A stretch of 49,975 nt of DNA from Bacteroidota bacterium (GTDB lineage Bacteria > Bacteroidota > Bacteroidia > Bacteroidales > VadinHA17): positions 1 to 49,975 of the forward strand of contig JADKBL010000028.1 of assembly GCA_016718875.1 (NCBI GenBank). The letters run 5' to 3'. This document shows, piece by piece, positions 18,901 through 28,261 of this stretch; the stretch's first letter is position 1; every line of letters starts with the position of its first letter. Under the pieces are notes generated by a model. The model did no database searches, was not told the DNA's origin, and saw nothing but the letters and a program-made list of their open reading frames with translations. The position numbers and the translations under genes are program-made.

Positions 18901-18945
18901 TTTAAAATAATTATGGAATAATATAAGCCTTTTCCAAAAAATAAA

Positions 18946-19587
18946 TTACAAAATAACCATATTAAGACCTACAGGATAATCCTTTCTGAAGATGGTATCA
19001 ATAATTCTGTTATAGTCATTTTCATTATCGACATAATCAATTGCATTTACATCAATTACGAGGTACTTATTCTCAGGATTCTGCCTGAAAAATGTAAAAT
19101 AACTTTCCTGTATTGTCTGAAGGTACTCTTTTGTAATATTATTCTCGTAATTACGGCCTCTTTTTTTAATATTTTTTAACAGTCTTTCCGGAGTAAGATG
19201 CAGATAAACATAAATATCCGGCTTTGGCAGGGATCCGTAAATAATATAAAAGATCTGTCTGTAGAGGTTGTACTCCTCTCCGTCAAGTGTTGATGATGCA
19301 AACACCAGCGATTTCATGAAGTAATAATCAGCTATTGTAAAAGCTTTGAACAGGTCCTGAGCAACCAGCTCTTCCTTTAGCTGGCGGTACCGGCTGGCAA
19401 GGAATGAAAGCTCCAGTGGAAATGAATACTTCTCCGGATCGCTGTAAAATTTTGGAAGAAAGGGATTATCTGCAAAATGCTCAAGAATAAGCCTTGCATT
19501 GAATTCATCGGCTATCCTGGTGGCAAGTGTCGTTTTACCTGCTCCTATATTGCCCTCAATAACAACATAGTTGTACCTGATTTCCAT
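18946..19587 (-). CDS. Deoxynucleoside kinase (deoxyadenosine/deoxyguanosine kinase type)
   Basis: A 213-residue P-loop kinase with EGNIGAGKTT (Walker A, about 11-20), the substrate-site region ADNPFLPKFYSDPEKYSFPLE, the ERS-like DLFKAFTIADYYFMKS, and a lid with arginines (KNIKKRGRNYE). It phosphorylates salvaged deoxynucleosides at the 5' position. Substrate choice (dA or dG against dC) is not certain from sequence. It follows pnp with a terminator between them, so it probably has its own promoter. Confidence 0.85.
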   Translation of the reverse strand: MEIRYNYVVIEGNIGAGKTTLATRIADEFNARLILEHFADNPFLPKFYSDPEKYSFPLELSFLASRYRQLKEELVAQDLFKAFTIADYYFMKSLVFASSTLDGEEYNLYRQIFYIIYGSLPKPDIYVYLHLTPERLLKNIKKRGRNYENNITKEYLQTIQESYFTFFRQNPENKYLVIDVNAIDYVDNENDYNRIIDTIFRKDYPVGLNMVIL

Positions 19588-19645
19588 CCTTTCCCAAAAT
19601 TCATTTTAAAGAAATCAAATTTAAGAACAGAATGGTAATTAGCAA

Positions 19646-19677
19646 TAAAAAAAGAGACCTTCACAAGGTCTCCTTTT
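19646..19677 (-). terminator. Intrinsic terminator downstream of pnp
   Basis: On the minus strand the hairpin ggagacctt-gtg-aaggtctc is followed by a run of seven T. It sits about 85 bp after the pnp stop. Confidence 0.75.
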
Positions 19678-19757
19678 ATATTTAGTTCTCTTCAAGCCAC
19701 CCTGGGCCTGCACCGGGCGAAGCCTTGGTGGGGTTTGGGGGTTATCAGGTATAAATT

Positions 19758-21995
19758 CTAGTTATCTCTGTTATCGTGATGACGGTTATCATTGTCATGA
19801 CGTCTGTGATCATTATCATGATGACGGTTATCATTATCGTTTCTTGGTTCATTAGGCTTCCTGTCATTTTCCTGCCTTGGAGGACGCGGAAGGAGCTCTT
19901 TCCTTGAAAGCTTTATCTTTCCCGTCTTCTGATCGATTTCAATAATCTTAACCTCAACCTCCTGACCTTCCTTCAGAACATCTTCCACTGCGGCTGTCTT
20001 CTTCCAGTCTATTTCTGAGATATGAAGAAGGCCGTCTTTGTTTGGAAGAATCTCAACAAACGCTCCGAACTGTACTATTGTCTTAACCTTTCCTTTATAG
20101 ATCTGTCCTACTTCAGGTACTGTTACGATCTTCTTAACCCAGTCAAGTGCAGCTGTTATAACCTCTGCATTCTCACCAAATATATTTACATCGCCATGAC
20201 CATCAATCTCTTCCACAATAATAGTTGCGCCTGTGACACGCTGTATTTCCTGTATCACTTTACCACCGGGACCAATCAGGGCACCAATCAACTCTTTCGG
20301 AATGGACAACATCTCGATTCTCGGGGCATGAGGTTTAAGCTCAGGACGTGGTTCGGCAATTGTCTGGGTCATAATATTAAGGATATGCATCCTTCCGGCC
20401 TTAGCCTGGTTGAGTGCCTTAGTCAGGATCTCAAATGAGAGCCCGTCAATCTTAATATCCATCTGGGTTGCGGTTATACCATCGCGGGTACCTGTAACCT
20501 TGAAGTCCATATCCCCAAGATGATCTTCATCACCGAGGATATCTGACAATACAGCATACTTGCCTGTTTTCTTGTCAGTTATCAGTCCCATTGCAATTCC
20601 TGAAACCGGCTTCTTAAGCTTAACACCTGCATCCATAAGTGCAAGTGTTCCGGCACATACTGTTGCCATTGAAGATGATCCGTTTGATTCAAGAATATCC
20701 GAAACCACTCTGATGGCATAAGGATTTTCATCATCAGACGGCATCATATTCTTAAGAGCACGGAGAGCAAGGTTGCCATGTCCGATCTCTCTTCTTCCTG
20801 TTCCACGGTAAGGTTTTGCCTCGCCTGTGGCAAAAGGAGGAAAATTATAATGAAGGGTGAATTTTTCTGATCCCTTATTCAGTACATCATCTATTATCTT
20901 CTCATCCAGTTTTGTTCCAAGAGTAACTGTTGTAAGTGACTGTGTTTCACCTCTTGTGAAAAGTGATGAACCATGTGTTGCAGGAAGCGGATCAATCTCA
21001 CAGACAATAGGCCTGATCTCATCAGGTTTCCTTCCGTCGAGACGGATATTGTCATCAAGTACCAGCCTTCTTGCAGCTTCCTTCATTACATCATGGTAAT
21101 ACCTTTTAGCGAAAGTCTTATTAACAGGATTCTCTTCAGTATACTGAGCAAGAAATTCAGTTATGATAGTTTCAAATGAATCAATGCGCTTGTGCTTATC
21201 AGCTGTGGATGATTTTGCAGCCTGGTAGCATTTATTATATGTCTCATCCCATATTTTTTTCCTGAGGTCTTCATCATTAACCTCATGGCAGTATGTTCTC
21301 TTTACCGTTGAACCTACCTCCTGAGCAAATTCAATCTGTGCCTTGCACATTATCTTTATTGCGTCATGGGCAACTTTAAGGGCTTCAATCATCTCTTCCT
21401 CTGAAACCTCTTTCATCTCCCCTTCAACCATCATGATATTCTCATAGGTTGCTCCAACCATAAGGTCTATGTCAGCATCTCTAAGCTGGGTCGCAGTAGG
21501 ATTAACAACAAATTTATTGTCAATTCTGGCAACCCTTACTTCTGAAATAGGTCCGTTGAAAGGAATATCTGATACTGCCAGGGCAGCCGAAGCGGCAAGA
21601 CCTGCCAGGGCATCAGGTATAATTTCAAGATCAGCAGATACAAGGCTGATCGTAACAAATGTTTCTGCATGAAAATCATCAGGGAAAAGTGGTCTTAAAG
21701 CCCTGTCGACAAGTCTTGATACAAGTATTTCGTAATCGGATGGCCTTGCTTCCCTTTTCAGGAAACCGCCCGGAAAACGACCTGTTGATGCATATTTCTC
21801 TTTATATTCTACGGAAAGGGGCATGAAGTCTGTATCTTCCTTTGCCTCTTTTGCTGATACAACAGTTGCAAGCAGCATTGTCTTTCCCATTTTCAGGAGT
21901 ACAGATCCGTCAGCCTGTCTGGCGAGTCTGCCTGTCTCAAGGGTTATTGTTCTCCCGTCGCCGAGATCAATAATTTTCTCTTTTACTGTAAACAT
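19758..21995 (-). CDS. pnp: Polyribonucleotide nucleotidyltransferase (PNPase)
   Basis: A 745-residue phosphorolytic 3'-5' exoribonuclease with two RNase PH-like domains (FPGGFLKREARPSDYE in the first, GTGRREIGHGNLALRAL in the second), a KH domain (IGALIGPGGKVIQEIQ) and an S1 domain (GQIYKGKVKTIVQFGAFVEI). It degrades and polyadenylates RNA. After the S1 domain comes an unusual tail of about 35 residues rich in Asn, Asp and His (repeats of the type NDNRHHDND). It lies downstream of rpsO, the classic rpsO-pnp order, with a hairpin between them that may attenuate or terminate. Confidence 0.95.
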   Translation of the reverse strand: MFTVKEKIIDLGDGRTITLETGRLARQADGSVLLKMGKTMLLATVVSAKEAKEDTDFMPLSVEYKEKYASTGRFPGGFLKREARPSDYEILVSRLVDRALRPLFPDDFHAETFVTISLVSADLEIIPDALAGLAASAALAVSDIPFNGPISEVRVARIDNKFVVNPTATQLRDADIDLMVGATYENIMMVEGEMKEVSEEEMIEALKVAHDAIKIMCKAQIEFAQEVGSTVKRTYCHEVNDEDLRKKIWDETYNKCYQAAKSSTADKHKRIDSFETIITEFLAQYTEENPVNKTFAKRYYHDVMKEAARRLVLDDNIRLDGRKPDEIRPIVCEIDPLPATHGSSLFTRGETQSLTTVTLGTKLDEKIIDDVLNKGSEKFTLHYNFPPFATGEAKPYRGTGRREIGHGNLALRALKNMMPSDDENPYAIRVVSDILESNGSSSMATVCAGTLALMDAGVKLKKPVSGIAMGLITDKKTGKYAVLSDILGDEDHLGDMDFKVTGTRDGITATQMDIKIDGLSFEILTKALNQAKAGRMHILNIMTQTIAEPRPELKPHAPRIEMLSIPKELIGALIGPGGKVIQEIQRVTGATIIVEEIDGHGDVNIFGENAEVITAALDWVKKIVTVPEVGQIYKGKVKTIVQFGAFVEILPNKDGLLHISEIDWKKTAAVEDVLKEGQEVEVKIIEIDQKTGKIKLSRKELLPRPPRQENDRKPNEPRNDNDNRHHDNDHRRHDNDNRHHDNRDN

Positions 21996-22044
21996 TATAT
22001 ATTAAATTAGTGATTGCTGAAATTACGGAAGATTTGACAAATAT

Positions 22045-22074
22045 AAAAAAAGGCAATTCTGGATTGCCTTTTTA
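22045..22074 (-). terminator. Hairpin between rpsO and pnp
   Basis: The stem aaaggcaat ... attgccttt has T-rich flanks on the minus strand just after the rpsO stop. It could be a terminator or a processing hairpin as in other rpsO-pnp operons. Confidence 0.65.
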
Positions 22075-22078
22075 TTCA

Positions 22079-22348
22079 CTATTTACGTAATTTCAACGCT
22101 TTTATGATTTCGCGATACCGCTCGATATCTTTAATTTTGAGATAATCAAGAAGCCTTCTTCTTTTACCTACAAGCTTGATAAGCGCCTGTTGTGTACTGA
22201 AATCTTTTTTGTTCTTCTTAAGATGCTCTGTAAGATGATTAATCCTGTATGAAAAGAGCGCAATCTGGCCCTCTGCAGTACCGGTATCGATTTCAGACGT
22301 TCCGAATGTTTTGAAAAACTCCTGTTTCTTTTCTGTTGTTAAATACAT
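22079..22348 (-). CDS. rpsO: 30S ribosomal protein S15
   Basis: An 89-residue protein, the normal length for S15. It starts MYLTTEKKQEFFKTFG and contains DTGTAEGQIALFSYRINHLTEHLKKN and HLTEHLKKNKKDFSTQQAL, then VGKRRRLLDYLK. It binds 16S rRNA early in 30S assembly. The open frame extends 31 codons upstream, but that extension is not conserved sequence, so the ATG at 22348 was chosen. Confidence 0.95.
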   Translation of the reverse strand: MYLTTEKKQEFFKTFGTSEIDTGTAEGQIALFSYRINHLTEHLKKNKKDFSTQQALIKLVGKRRRLLDYLKIKDIERYREIIKALKLRK

Positions 22349-22373
22349 ATCTCTGACCAAAATGTTATTAATC

Positions 22374-22381
22374 CAAATATA
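22374..22381 (-). promoter_or_regulatory. Candidate -7 element for rpsO
   Basis: TATATTTG on the minus strand matches TAnnTTTG, 25 bp upstream of the rpsO ATG. No well-spaced TTTG was found at -33, so support is partial. Confidence 0.4.
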
Positions 22382-22627
22382 AATCGAGTCTCCAATTTTG
22401 GAACGCAAAAATAAGGCTTTTTTATGTAAATTATCAAACAATTGACTTTTTTTTTAATAATTTTCTAAAATATTTTTTTCTGGTAAGGAAATAATTGTAG
22501 AATATAACATCAATCCTTACAATATAAAGACGTAAAAATAAGGCCAATCGTTGCGTCCTAAAGAAGATTTAACCAATTATTAGTCAAACGGAAAGCTCCA
22601 TTCGTCAAAATTGAACTAATTTTTCAA

Positions 22628-23960
22628 TCATGGCTCAAGTAACAGTTCACTCTGATCCTTCATTCTGACACCCGAATTTATTAGCCTGAAACCTATACGG
22701 CAGTCAAGACATCTTCTTTTTTTGCAATAACAATCCCTTAACTGAAGCAGAGCCTGTGAAAAGAAGGCCGATTCTGCTCCAATACCTGCATCCTTCCATT
22801 CCCTGATCACTGCATTATCCTCGGCGTTGACCTGTTCAAGAAAAGAAAGAGCTCTTTCGCAAAATTCAGGCAAATCACGACTCTTTCCGTAAACAAAAAG
22901 AAGCGGGATAACTGAATTTATGAGAAGTATATCTGTTGCCTGGCTGCCGGTCTTCTTGACATTACCTCTTCTAAAAGAACCGAATGTATAATGATCATTC
23001 CAGTATTCTGAAGCAGAGACCTCAAAAAGCTCCTTAAGCTGCAAAATACTTTTTACCTCCAGCATTCGTGAGAAAAGTCCTCCTGTAACAGCAAGCATTC
23101 CTGCAAGCTGCGAGATTCTTATTGAAGGAAAATTGGAAGGACGCAATCTTGCAAATTTCCAAATCCATCCATGAAGAGGCTGAAGAGAGTATTTTGATGA
23201 AAGGATCCTGTACTCTTTGATAAGATCCTTGTAATAACTGTCAGACAAAGCCTCTCTGAAAAGCCCTTCACTGAGCATACCTGCGGTTCCATAGAGAAGA
23301 GCCTCAATCTGAAATCTGTTATCGGCGTGTTTTCTTATTATCCTGAAAGGAAGAGCTCTTGCCAGCATTTCGAAAGGCTCAGTGTTAACCCTGAAACCAA
23401 AATAACGGCTCAGCAGCCTGTAAAAAGTCTCCTCCCAGTCATTGTCTGTTTCATAAAGGATCCGGTAAATCATTTCAGATTTTTGCTCAAGTCTTTCTAT
23501 AACAAGAGCCTCAAGCCAGCCATATAGAATAATTCTGTCGAAACTGCCTGCTTCCTCCTGGCATGCAATGACATATGGATTGTTAACCAGTGATGTGTAT
23601 TTATCATGCAAAGAATTTCCGAAATTCAGCTCAGCCGTAAGCAGTTCCTCCCCCGCGGGAATTATAAACCTTAGTATCATTCTCCGCAACTACATGCAGA
23701 ATCACATTATCATAAACCGGGTCATCCTGGTGACCATGCAGGTTAAAATGTGATGAACGGATATGTATCTCAACATTTCCTGCCCATATTGTCCCGTTAA
23801 CAGAAATTCTTGCATTGAAAAAGTCCGGACCGGCATCGCGGTTATACTCACCGGGGTGAATAACAACTATCCTGTTGCCATCATTATCAAGCAACTTATC
23901 TTTGTCATAAAGACTATACTTCCAAAGGAAATGAAGAAATTCCTCCTTCATCTTTAGCAC
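22628..23960 (-). CDS. DUF2851 family protein (frameshifted)
   Basis: About 443 residues after joining two frames. The N-terminal part (EEFLHFLWKYSLYDKDKLL, VIHPGEYNRDAGPDFFNARI, WAGNVEIHIRSSHFNLHGHQ, DNVILHVVAEND) and the C-terminal part with CYCKKRRCLDCRIGFRLI match the DUF2851 family widespread in Bacteroidetes. The G-P-D-F-F-x-A and E-x-H-x-x-S-S motifs resemble a nuclease-like core, but function is unknown. The frame breaks at the ccccc run at 23650-23654. Removing one base gives NSRGEELLTAEL and restores a continuous protein, so here the homopolymer is one too long. Confidence 0.75.
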
Positions 23961-24058
23961 GATTTAAATTCACCAACAGCGAGATACTAAAGATAAGAAA
24001 AAAGGTTCAAAGGCGCAAGATCGCAACATATAATTTTGAATCCCGAATAAGATTTAGA

Positions 24059-24182
24059 GATTGCTTCGTCAGGCTGTGCCTTCCTCGCAATGACAGTGTA
24101 AGCAAGGCTGTTTTGGCTATTGTCTTTAAACGGATTTTAATAATGATGCTGTCATTGCGAGGAACGAAGTGACGAAGCAATC
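24059..24182. repeat. Inverted repeat of the gattgcttcgtc/cgcaatgac type
   Basis: Two arms, 24059-24094 (gattgcttcgtc ... cctcgcaatgaca) and 24150-24182 (tgtcattgcgagg ... gacgaagcaatc), are near-perfect reverse complements around a 55-bp loop. This element type is scattered in the intergenic DNA of many unrelated bacteria. It lies between pyrF and DUF2851 and has no coding capacity. Confidence 0.75.
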
Positions 24183-24206
24183 CTTATCAATAAAAACCGA
24201 GACTTC

Positions 24207-25034
24207 TTAGATTATGCTTCTCTCTGACAGATATTTCTCCATCTCTAACTGAACCTCCATCGCCTTTACCCCGGCAACTTTATCGAAGTTTTCGGTGTTG
24301 TCGGCAAAAATGATACCCCTCGAAGAGTTGACAAGAAGTCCGCATTTACTGTTCATCCCGTATTTTGCGACGTCCTGAAGGCTTCCTCCCTGGGCGCCGA
24401 CGCCGGGTACAAGCAGGAAATGATCAGGAACAAGTTTCCTTATATCTTTCAGCTTTTCGGCACGGGTAGCACCAACAACATACATCATATTATTAATATT
24501 GCCCCACTTCTGGGAAACAGTAAGAACCCTTTCAAAAAGCTTGATCCCATCCTCATCGTGATACTGGAAATCATCGGCTCCCTTGTTTGATGTAAGTGCA
24601 AGCAGAACAACCCATTTATCTTCATATGAAAGGAAAGGGGTTATTGAATCTTCGCCCATATACGGAGCCACTGTTACGGCATCAAATGGCAAATTCTCCA
24701 GAAATGTTTTGGCATACATTTTTGATGTATTACCTATATCGCCGCGTTTTGCGTCAGCAATGAGCAGTATTTCAGGATAGTTATTATGTATATAATCTAC
24801 AGTAGCTTCAAGTGTGGACCAGCCGGCAGCGCCATGACATTCGTAAAAAGCAACGTTCGGTTTATATGCAACAGTATATTTGTGAGTTGCATCAACAATC
24901 ATCCTGTTGAAGGCAAATACCGGATCTTTCTCTTTAAGAAGAAATGCAGGTATTTTCTCAATTTCCGAATCGAGCCCGACACAAAGGAATGAACGCTTTC
25001 TGACAATGTTATCAAACAACTGTGAATAATTCAT
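24207..25034 (-). CDS. pyrF: Orotidine 5'-phosphate decarboxylase
   Basis: A 275-residue TIM-barrel enzyme that converts OMP to UMP, the last step of de novo pyrimidine synthesis. The catalytic signature LIADAKRGDIGNTSKMYA is present (Asp94, Lys96 and Asp99 from the chosen start), as are SFLCVGLDSEIEKIP near the N-terminus and VPGVGAQGG late. It belongs to the longer subfamily typical of Bacteroidetes. The start at 25034 (MNYSQLFDNIV) was chosen. The upstream open extension overlaps prfA and is not conserved-looking. It follows prfA by 10 bp. Confidence 0.95.
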   Translation of the reverse strand: MNYSQLFDNIVRKRSFLCVGLDSEIEKIPAFLLKEKDPVFAFNRMIVDATHKYTVAYKPNVAFYECHGAAGWSTLEATVDYIHNNYPEILLIADAKRGDIGNTSKMYAKTFLENLPFDAVTVAPYMGEDSITPFLSYEDKWVVLLALTSNKGADDFQYHDEDGIKLFERVLTVSQKWGNINNMMYVVGATRAEKLKDIRKLVPDHFLLVPGVGAQGGSLQDVAKYGMNSKCGLLVNSSRGIIFADNTENFDKVAGVKAMEVQLEMEKYLSERSII

Positions 25035-25044
25035 AATTTTGATA

Positions 25045-26130
25045 TTATATGTTGCTTTCTTTAAGCCTTTCTGCATTCTCAGCCATCTGAAGCTTATCAA
25101 GCACCTCCTGTATATTACCATCCATTATGGATGGGAGATTGTATATTGTAAGATTTATCCTGTGATCGGTCATTCGCCCCTGGGGATAGTTATAGGTGCG
25201 AATCTTTGCAGAACGGTCACCGGTTGATACCATCGTTTTCCTTTTATGCGATACTTCATCAAGATATTTCTGATATTCAAGATTATACAATCTTGTTCTC
25301 AGCTCCTTTAATGCCTTGTCGTAATTCTTAAGCTGCGACTTTTCATCCTGACAGGTTACTACAATACCCGACGGGATATGAGTAAGCCTGATTGCTGAAT
25401 AAGTTGTATTGACTGACTGTCCTCCCGGTCCTGAGGAACAGTATGTATCCTTTCGGATATCCTCCTGCCTCAGATCGACATCAAACTCATCAGCTTCCGG
25501 CAGAATTACAACCGAAGCGGCAGAGGTATGAATCCTTCCCTGGGTTTCCGTCTGTGGAACACGCTGTACCCTGTGAACTCCTGATTCATATTTCATTATT
25601 CCGTAAACCTTGTTGCCGGTTACGCTCATAACAATCTCCTTGTAACCTCCGGCAGTCCCTTCCGAGACATTGGTAACTTCATATTTCCAGCCCCTGTTTT
25701 CAAAGTATTTGCAGTACATCCTGAACAGGTCTCCTGCAAAAATGCTGGCCTCATCACCTCCTGTTCCCGCCCTGATCTCCATAACAGCATTTTTTTCATC
25801 CTGAGGGTCAGCCGGGATAATCAGCATCTTAATCTCCTCTTCCATTTCCGGAAGGTGCAAGATAAGATCATCAAGTTCTATCTTGGCCATTTCTCGCATC
25901 TCATCATCCTTCTCTGTAGATAGAAGCTGTTTTGTACTTTCTATGTTGCTCAGAGCCAGCCTGTACTTTTCATATGCTTCAACAACAGGCTGCAGATCCT
26001 TATACTCCTTGTTCAGCTTTACATACTTCTTCATATCTGAGAGAATATCAGGCTGAGTGAGCAGATCGCCCACCTCAATAAAACGTTGCTTGACGCCTTC
26101 CAGTCTCTCCAGAATAATGTTATTGGCCAT
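25045..26130 (-). CDS. prfA: Peptide chain release factor 1
   Basis: A 361-residue class I release factor. The GGQ motif (236-238, in SSGPGGQSVNTT) triggers peptidyl-tRNA hydrolysis. The P-x-T codon-recognition motif is PQT (192-194, in RVQRVPQTETQG), which identifies RF1 (UAA/UAG). The C-terminal part YNYPQGRMTDHRINLTIYNL is typical. It lies between purM and pyrF, an order common in Bacteroidales, and is likely co-transcribed with pyrF. Confidence 0.95.
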   Translation of the reverse strand: MANNIILERLEGVKQRFIEVGDLLTQPDILSDMKKYVKLNKEYKDLQPVVEAYEKYRLALSNIESTKQLLSTEKDDEMREMAKIELDDLILHLPEMEEEIKMLIIPADPQDEKNAVMEIRAGTGGDEASIFAGDLFRMYCKYFENRGWKYEVTNVSEGTAGGYKEIVMSVTGNKVYGIMKYESGVHRVQRVPQTETQGRIHTSAASVVILPEADEFDVDLRQEDIRKDTYCSSGPGGQSVNTTYSAIRLTHIPSGIVVTCQDEKSQLKNYDKALKELRTRLYNLEYQKYLDEVSHKRKTMVSTGDRSAKIRTYNYPQGRMTDHRINLTIYNLPSIMDGNIQEVLDKLQMAENAERLKESNI

Positions 26131-26159
26131 AAAAATGAAATTTCAGGGTGCAAAGTTAC

Positions 26160-26258
26160 TAAAAAAGACGTAAAAGCGCAAAGTCATATTGTCTCAACGC
26201 AACAAAGGCGTAATGGCTCAAAGGCTGGGCTCCCCTCCTGGGAGGGGTTGGGGGTGGG
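26160..26258. repeat. Intergenic oligomer and palindrome repeats
   Basis: The purM-prfA spacer carries gcgcaaag/caaaggcgtaa oligomers (26162-26213). Next comes the palindromic element ctcccctcctgggagggg with a ggggtggg flank (26228-26258), the inverted counterpart of 9137-9170. A short open frame across it is not a gene. Confidence 0.55.
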
Positions 26259-27428
26259 TTAATATTCAAATACTCCGAATTCAGATTTGATTGTGACTTT
26301 TTTTCCTGAATGCTCTTCACAGTGTCCAACAACCCTGGCATCAAGATTGAAGCCGGCTGCAATATCAATTATCCGGGCTGCATTTTCAGGTGTGGTATAT
26401 ATCTCAAAACGATGGCCCATATTGAAGACCTTTTACATCTCTTTCCATTGGTTGCCCGACTGTTCATGTATAATCCTGAATAACGGAGGCAGCGGGAAAA
26501 GGTTATCTTTTACAACATGCAGTTTATCAATGAAATGAAGTACTTTCGTCTGTCCTCCGCCGGAACAGTGAACCATCCCATGAATTTTAGGCCGCAACTC
26601 TTCCAATATCTGTTTTATTACAGGAGCATATGTACGGGTTGGAGAAAGAAGAAGCTTGCCTGCATCAATTTTAAGGTCGGTAACCTTATCGGTTACCCTG
26701 AGTTTGCCTGAATAAATCAGATCATATGAAAGCTGAGTGTCAAGACTCTCCGGGTATTTTGTGGCAAGATATGTGGAAAATACATCATGCCGGGCTGAAG
26801 TAAGTCCGTTACTGCCAATACCGCTGTTATATTCTTTCTCATAAGTAGTCTGTCCTGAAGATGAAAGTCCAATAATCACATCACCCGGTCTTATATTATG
26901 ATTTGAAATAATTTCAGATCTTTTTACCCGTGCAACTACAGTTGAGTCTACCACAATAGTCCTTACAAGATCCCCTAAATCAGCAGTTTCTCCTCCGGTT
27001 GACGAAATTCCGACTCCAAGATTTCTGAGGTCTTCAAGAACCTCTTCTGAGCCGTTTATCACAGCAGATATTACAGATCCCGGAATGAAGTGTTTGTTTC
27101 TGCCAATTGTTGAAGATAGAAGTATATTATTATAAACACCTACGCAGAGGAGGTCATCAAGGTTCATAACAATAGCATCCTGTGCAATCCCTTTCCATAC
27201 AGAGAGATCACCAGTCTCCTTCCAGTAAACATAGGCGAGTGATGATTTGGTGCCGGCGCCATCCGCGTGCATTATATTACAGTAATCATTATCTCCACCC
27301 AGAAGATCAGGTACCACTTTACAGAAAGCCCTGGGAAACAAACCCTTATCAATATGCTTTATTGCATTATGAACATCTTCTTTGCCGGATGAGACACCCC
27401 TCCTGCTGTATTTTGATTCTGTTGACAT
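26259..27428 (-). CDS. purM: Phosphoribosylformylglycinamidine cyclo-ligase (AIR synthase) with in-frame stop
   Basis: AIR synthase of purine biosynthesis, about 389 residues if read through. Typical features are YSRRGVSSGKEDVHNAIKH, MHADGAGTKSSLAYVYW, DLLCVGVYNNILLSSTIGRN, SSTGGETADLGDLVRT and MVHCSGGGQTKVLHF. A TAA codon at 26433-26435 stops the frame after WKEM, yet the same frame continues downstream with KVFNMGHRFEIYTTPENAA, GFNLDARVVGHCEEHSGKK and ends FGVFEY at 26259. Those residues are the expected PurM C-terminus, and the normal residue at the stop is probably Tyr. The gene is either disrupted by a nonsense change or the base is an error; no frame change is involved. The ThuA-domain gene ends 16 bp upstream. 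Confidence 0.85.
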
Positions 27429-27444
27429 ACTATTTTTTCACTTG

Positions 27445-28188
27445 TTACTTTCCCTCGTTGTATACCCAGATGACGGCCTGACTAAGAAGTTTCCTGAAAT
27501 CCTGGCTCTCAAATGTCGGAACATCATGGCCACTCTGGATTGTTACCACTCTCGCCCTGCCATAATTTTTTGTCCACCCGATTACCTTTTCACTTGTCTT
27601 TTCATTTGTTGTAAGCAAGGGCTTAACTCCGGGCTCAACATAATAACCCTTATAGCTTTCATCAAAAACTTCAAAGTCATTAATCCCTTTTGTAACAGGA
27701 TGGTTCTTTTCTGCAATATTCACCATGAAATGAAGATCATGCTGATATGAACATGCAGGATATGTTTTTCCTCCCACTTCTGTAGGTTTATGAAAATATT
27801 TACCACCTATTATATTAAAATATTCAGGCCATTCATCGAAGGCGCAGATACTATGATGAAGAGCAACAAGTGGCTTTCCCTGCTTTATACAATCTGCAAA
27901 AACTTCTGCCTGCTCAGGTGTGATTGACTGCCACATATGGTAAAAGACCAGGACATCATATTTGTCTCTGTTTTCCGCAAGGAACATGCTAAAAGCAGCA
28001 GGTAACTCTGCAACCTGGTACGAGATATTATTCCCCAGACTTTTCATCATTTCATTGAACTGTTCCTTTTTATAATCGTGACCGCCGGTAATTACAAGAA
28101 CCCTGATATTCCCTGAAGGGTCTTTGCCAGATGCTGATATAACCGCGAAGGCAAAAAGATAAATAAACAGTAATTTTTTGGCTTTCAT
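27445..28188 (-). CDS. Exported ThuA-domain protein
   Basis: A 247-residue protein with an N-terminal signal peptide (KKLLFIYLFAFAVISASG). The mature part is a glutamine-amidotransferase-like ThuA fold: IRVLVITGGHDYKKEQFNEM, YDVLVFYHMW, GKPLVALHHSICAFDEWPEY, SYQHDLHFMVNIAEKNHPVT and VVTIQSGHDVPTF. ThuA-like domains occur in sugar-related or trehalose-utilisation proteins, but the reaction is unknown for most, and the classic amidotransferase catalytic Cys is not obvious here. It is upstream of purM on the same strand, 16 bp apart. Confidence 0.8.
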   Translation of the reverse strand: MKAKKLLFIYLFAFAVISASGKDPSGNIRVLVITGGHDYKKEQFNEMMKSLGNNISYQVAELPAAFSMFLAENRDKYDVLVFYHMWQSITPEQAEVFADCIKQGKPLVALHHSICAFDEWPEYFNIIGGKYFHKPTEVGGKTYPACSYQHDLHFMVNIAEKNHPVTKGINDFEVFDESYKGYYVEPGVKPLLTTNEKTSEKVIGWTKNYGRARVVTIQSGHDVPTFESQDFRKLLSQAVIWVYNEGK

Positions 28189-28215
28189 ATTAATAATTTA
28201 GTAAAGAATGAACCC

Positions 28216-28257
28216 GTTGCCTGTTGCCCTCCCGATAGCAATCGGGAGCCTGTAGCC
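28216..28257. repeat. Dispersed palindrome cccgatagcaatcggg with ttgcc oligomers
   Basis: 28216-28228 is gttgcctgttgcc and 28230-28247 is the palindrome tcccgatagcaatcggga. The palindrome recurs nearly unchanged at 48060-48077 inside a tRNA-like remnant, and in shorter form at 38436-38452. It lies in the 73-bp gap between the PorE-like gene and the ThuA-domain gene. Confidence 0.6.
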
Positions 28258-28261
28258 TTTT

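Noticed and set aside
22349..22441. N-terminal extension of S15 by 31 residues
   Set aside because: Standard S15 is 89 residues starting at 22348; the extension covers the likely promoter.
25035..25121. N-terminal extension of PyrF
   Set aside because: It overlaps the end of prfA and is not like PyrF; the ATG at 25034 fits the family.
26159..26368. 69-codon minus-strand open frame between purM and prfA
   Set aside because: It is a shifted frame of the purM 3' end plus intergenic repeats.
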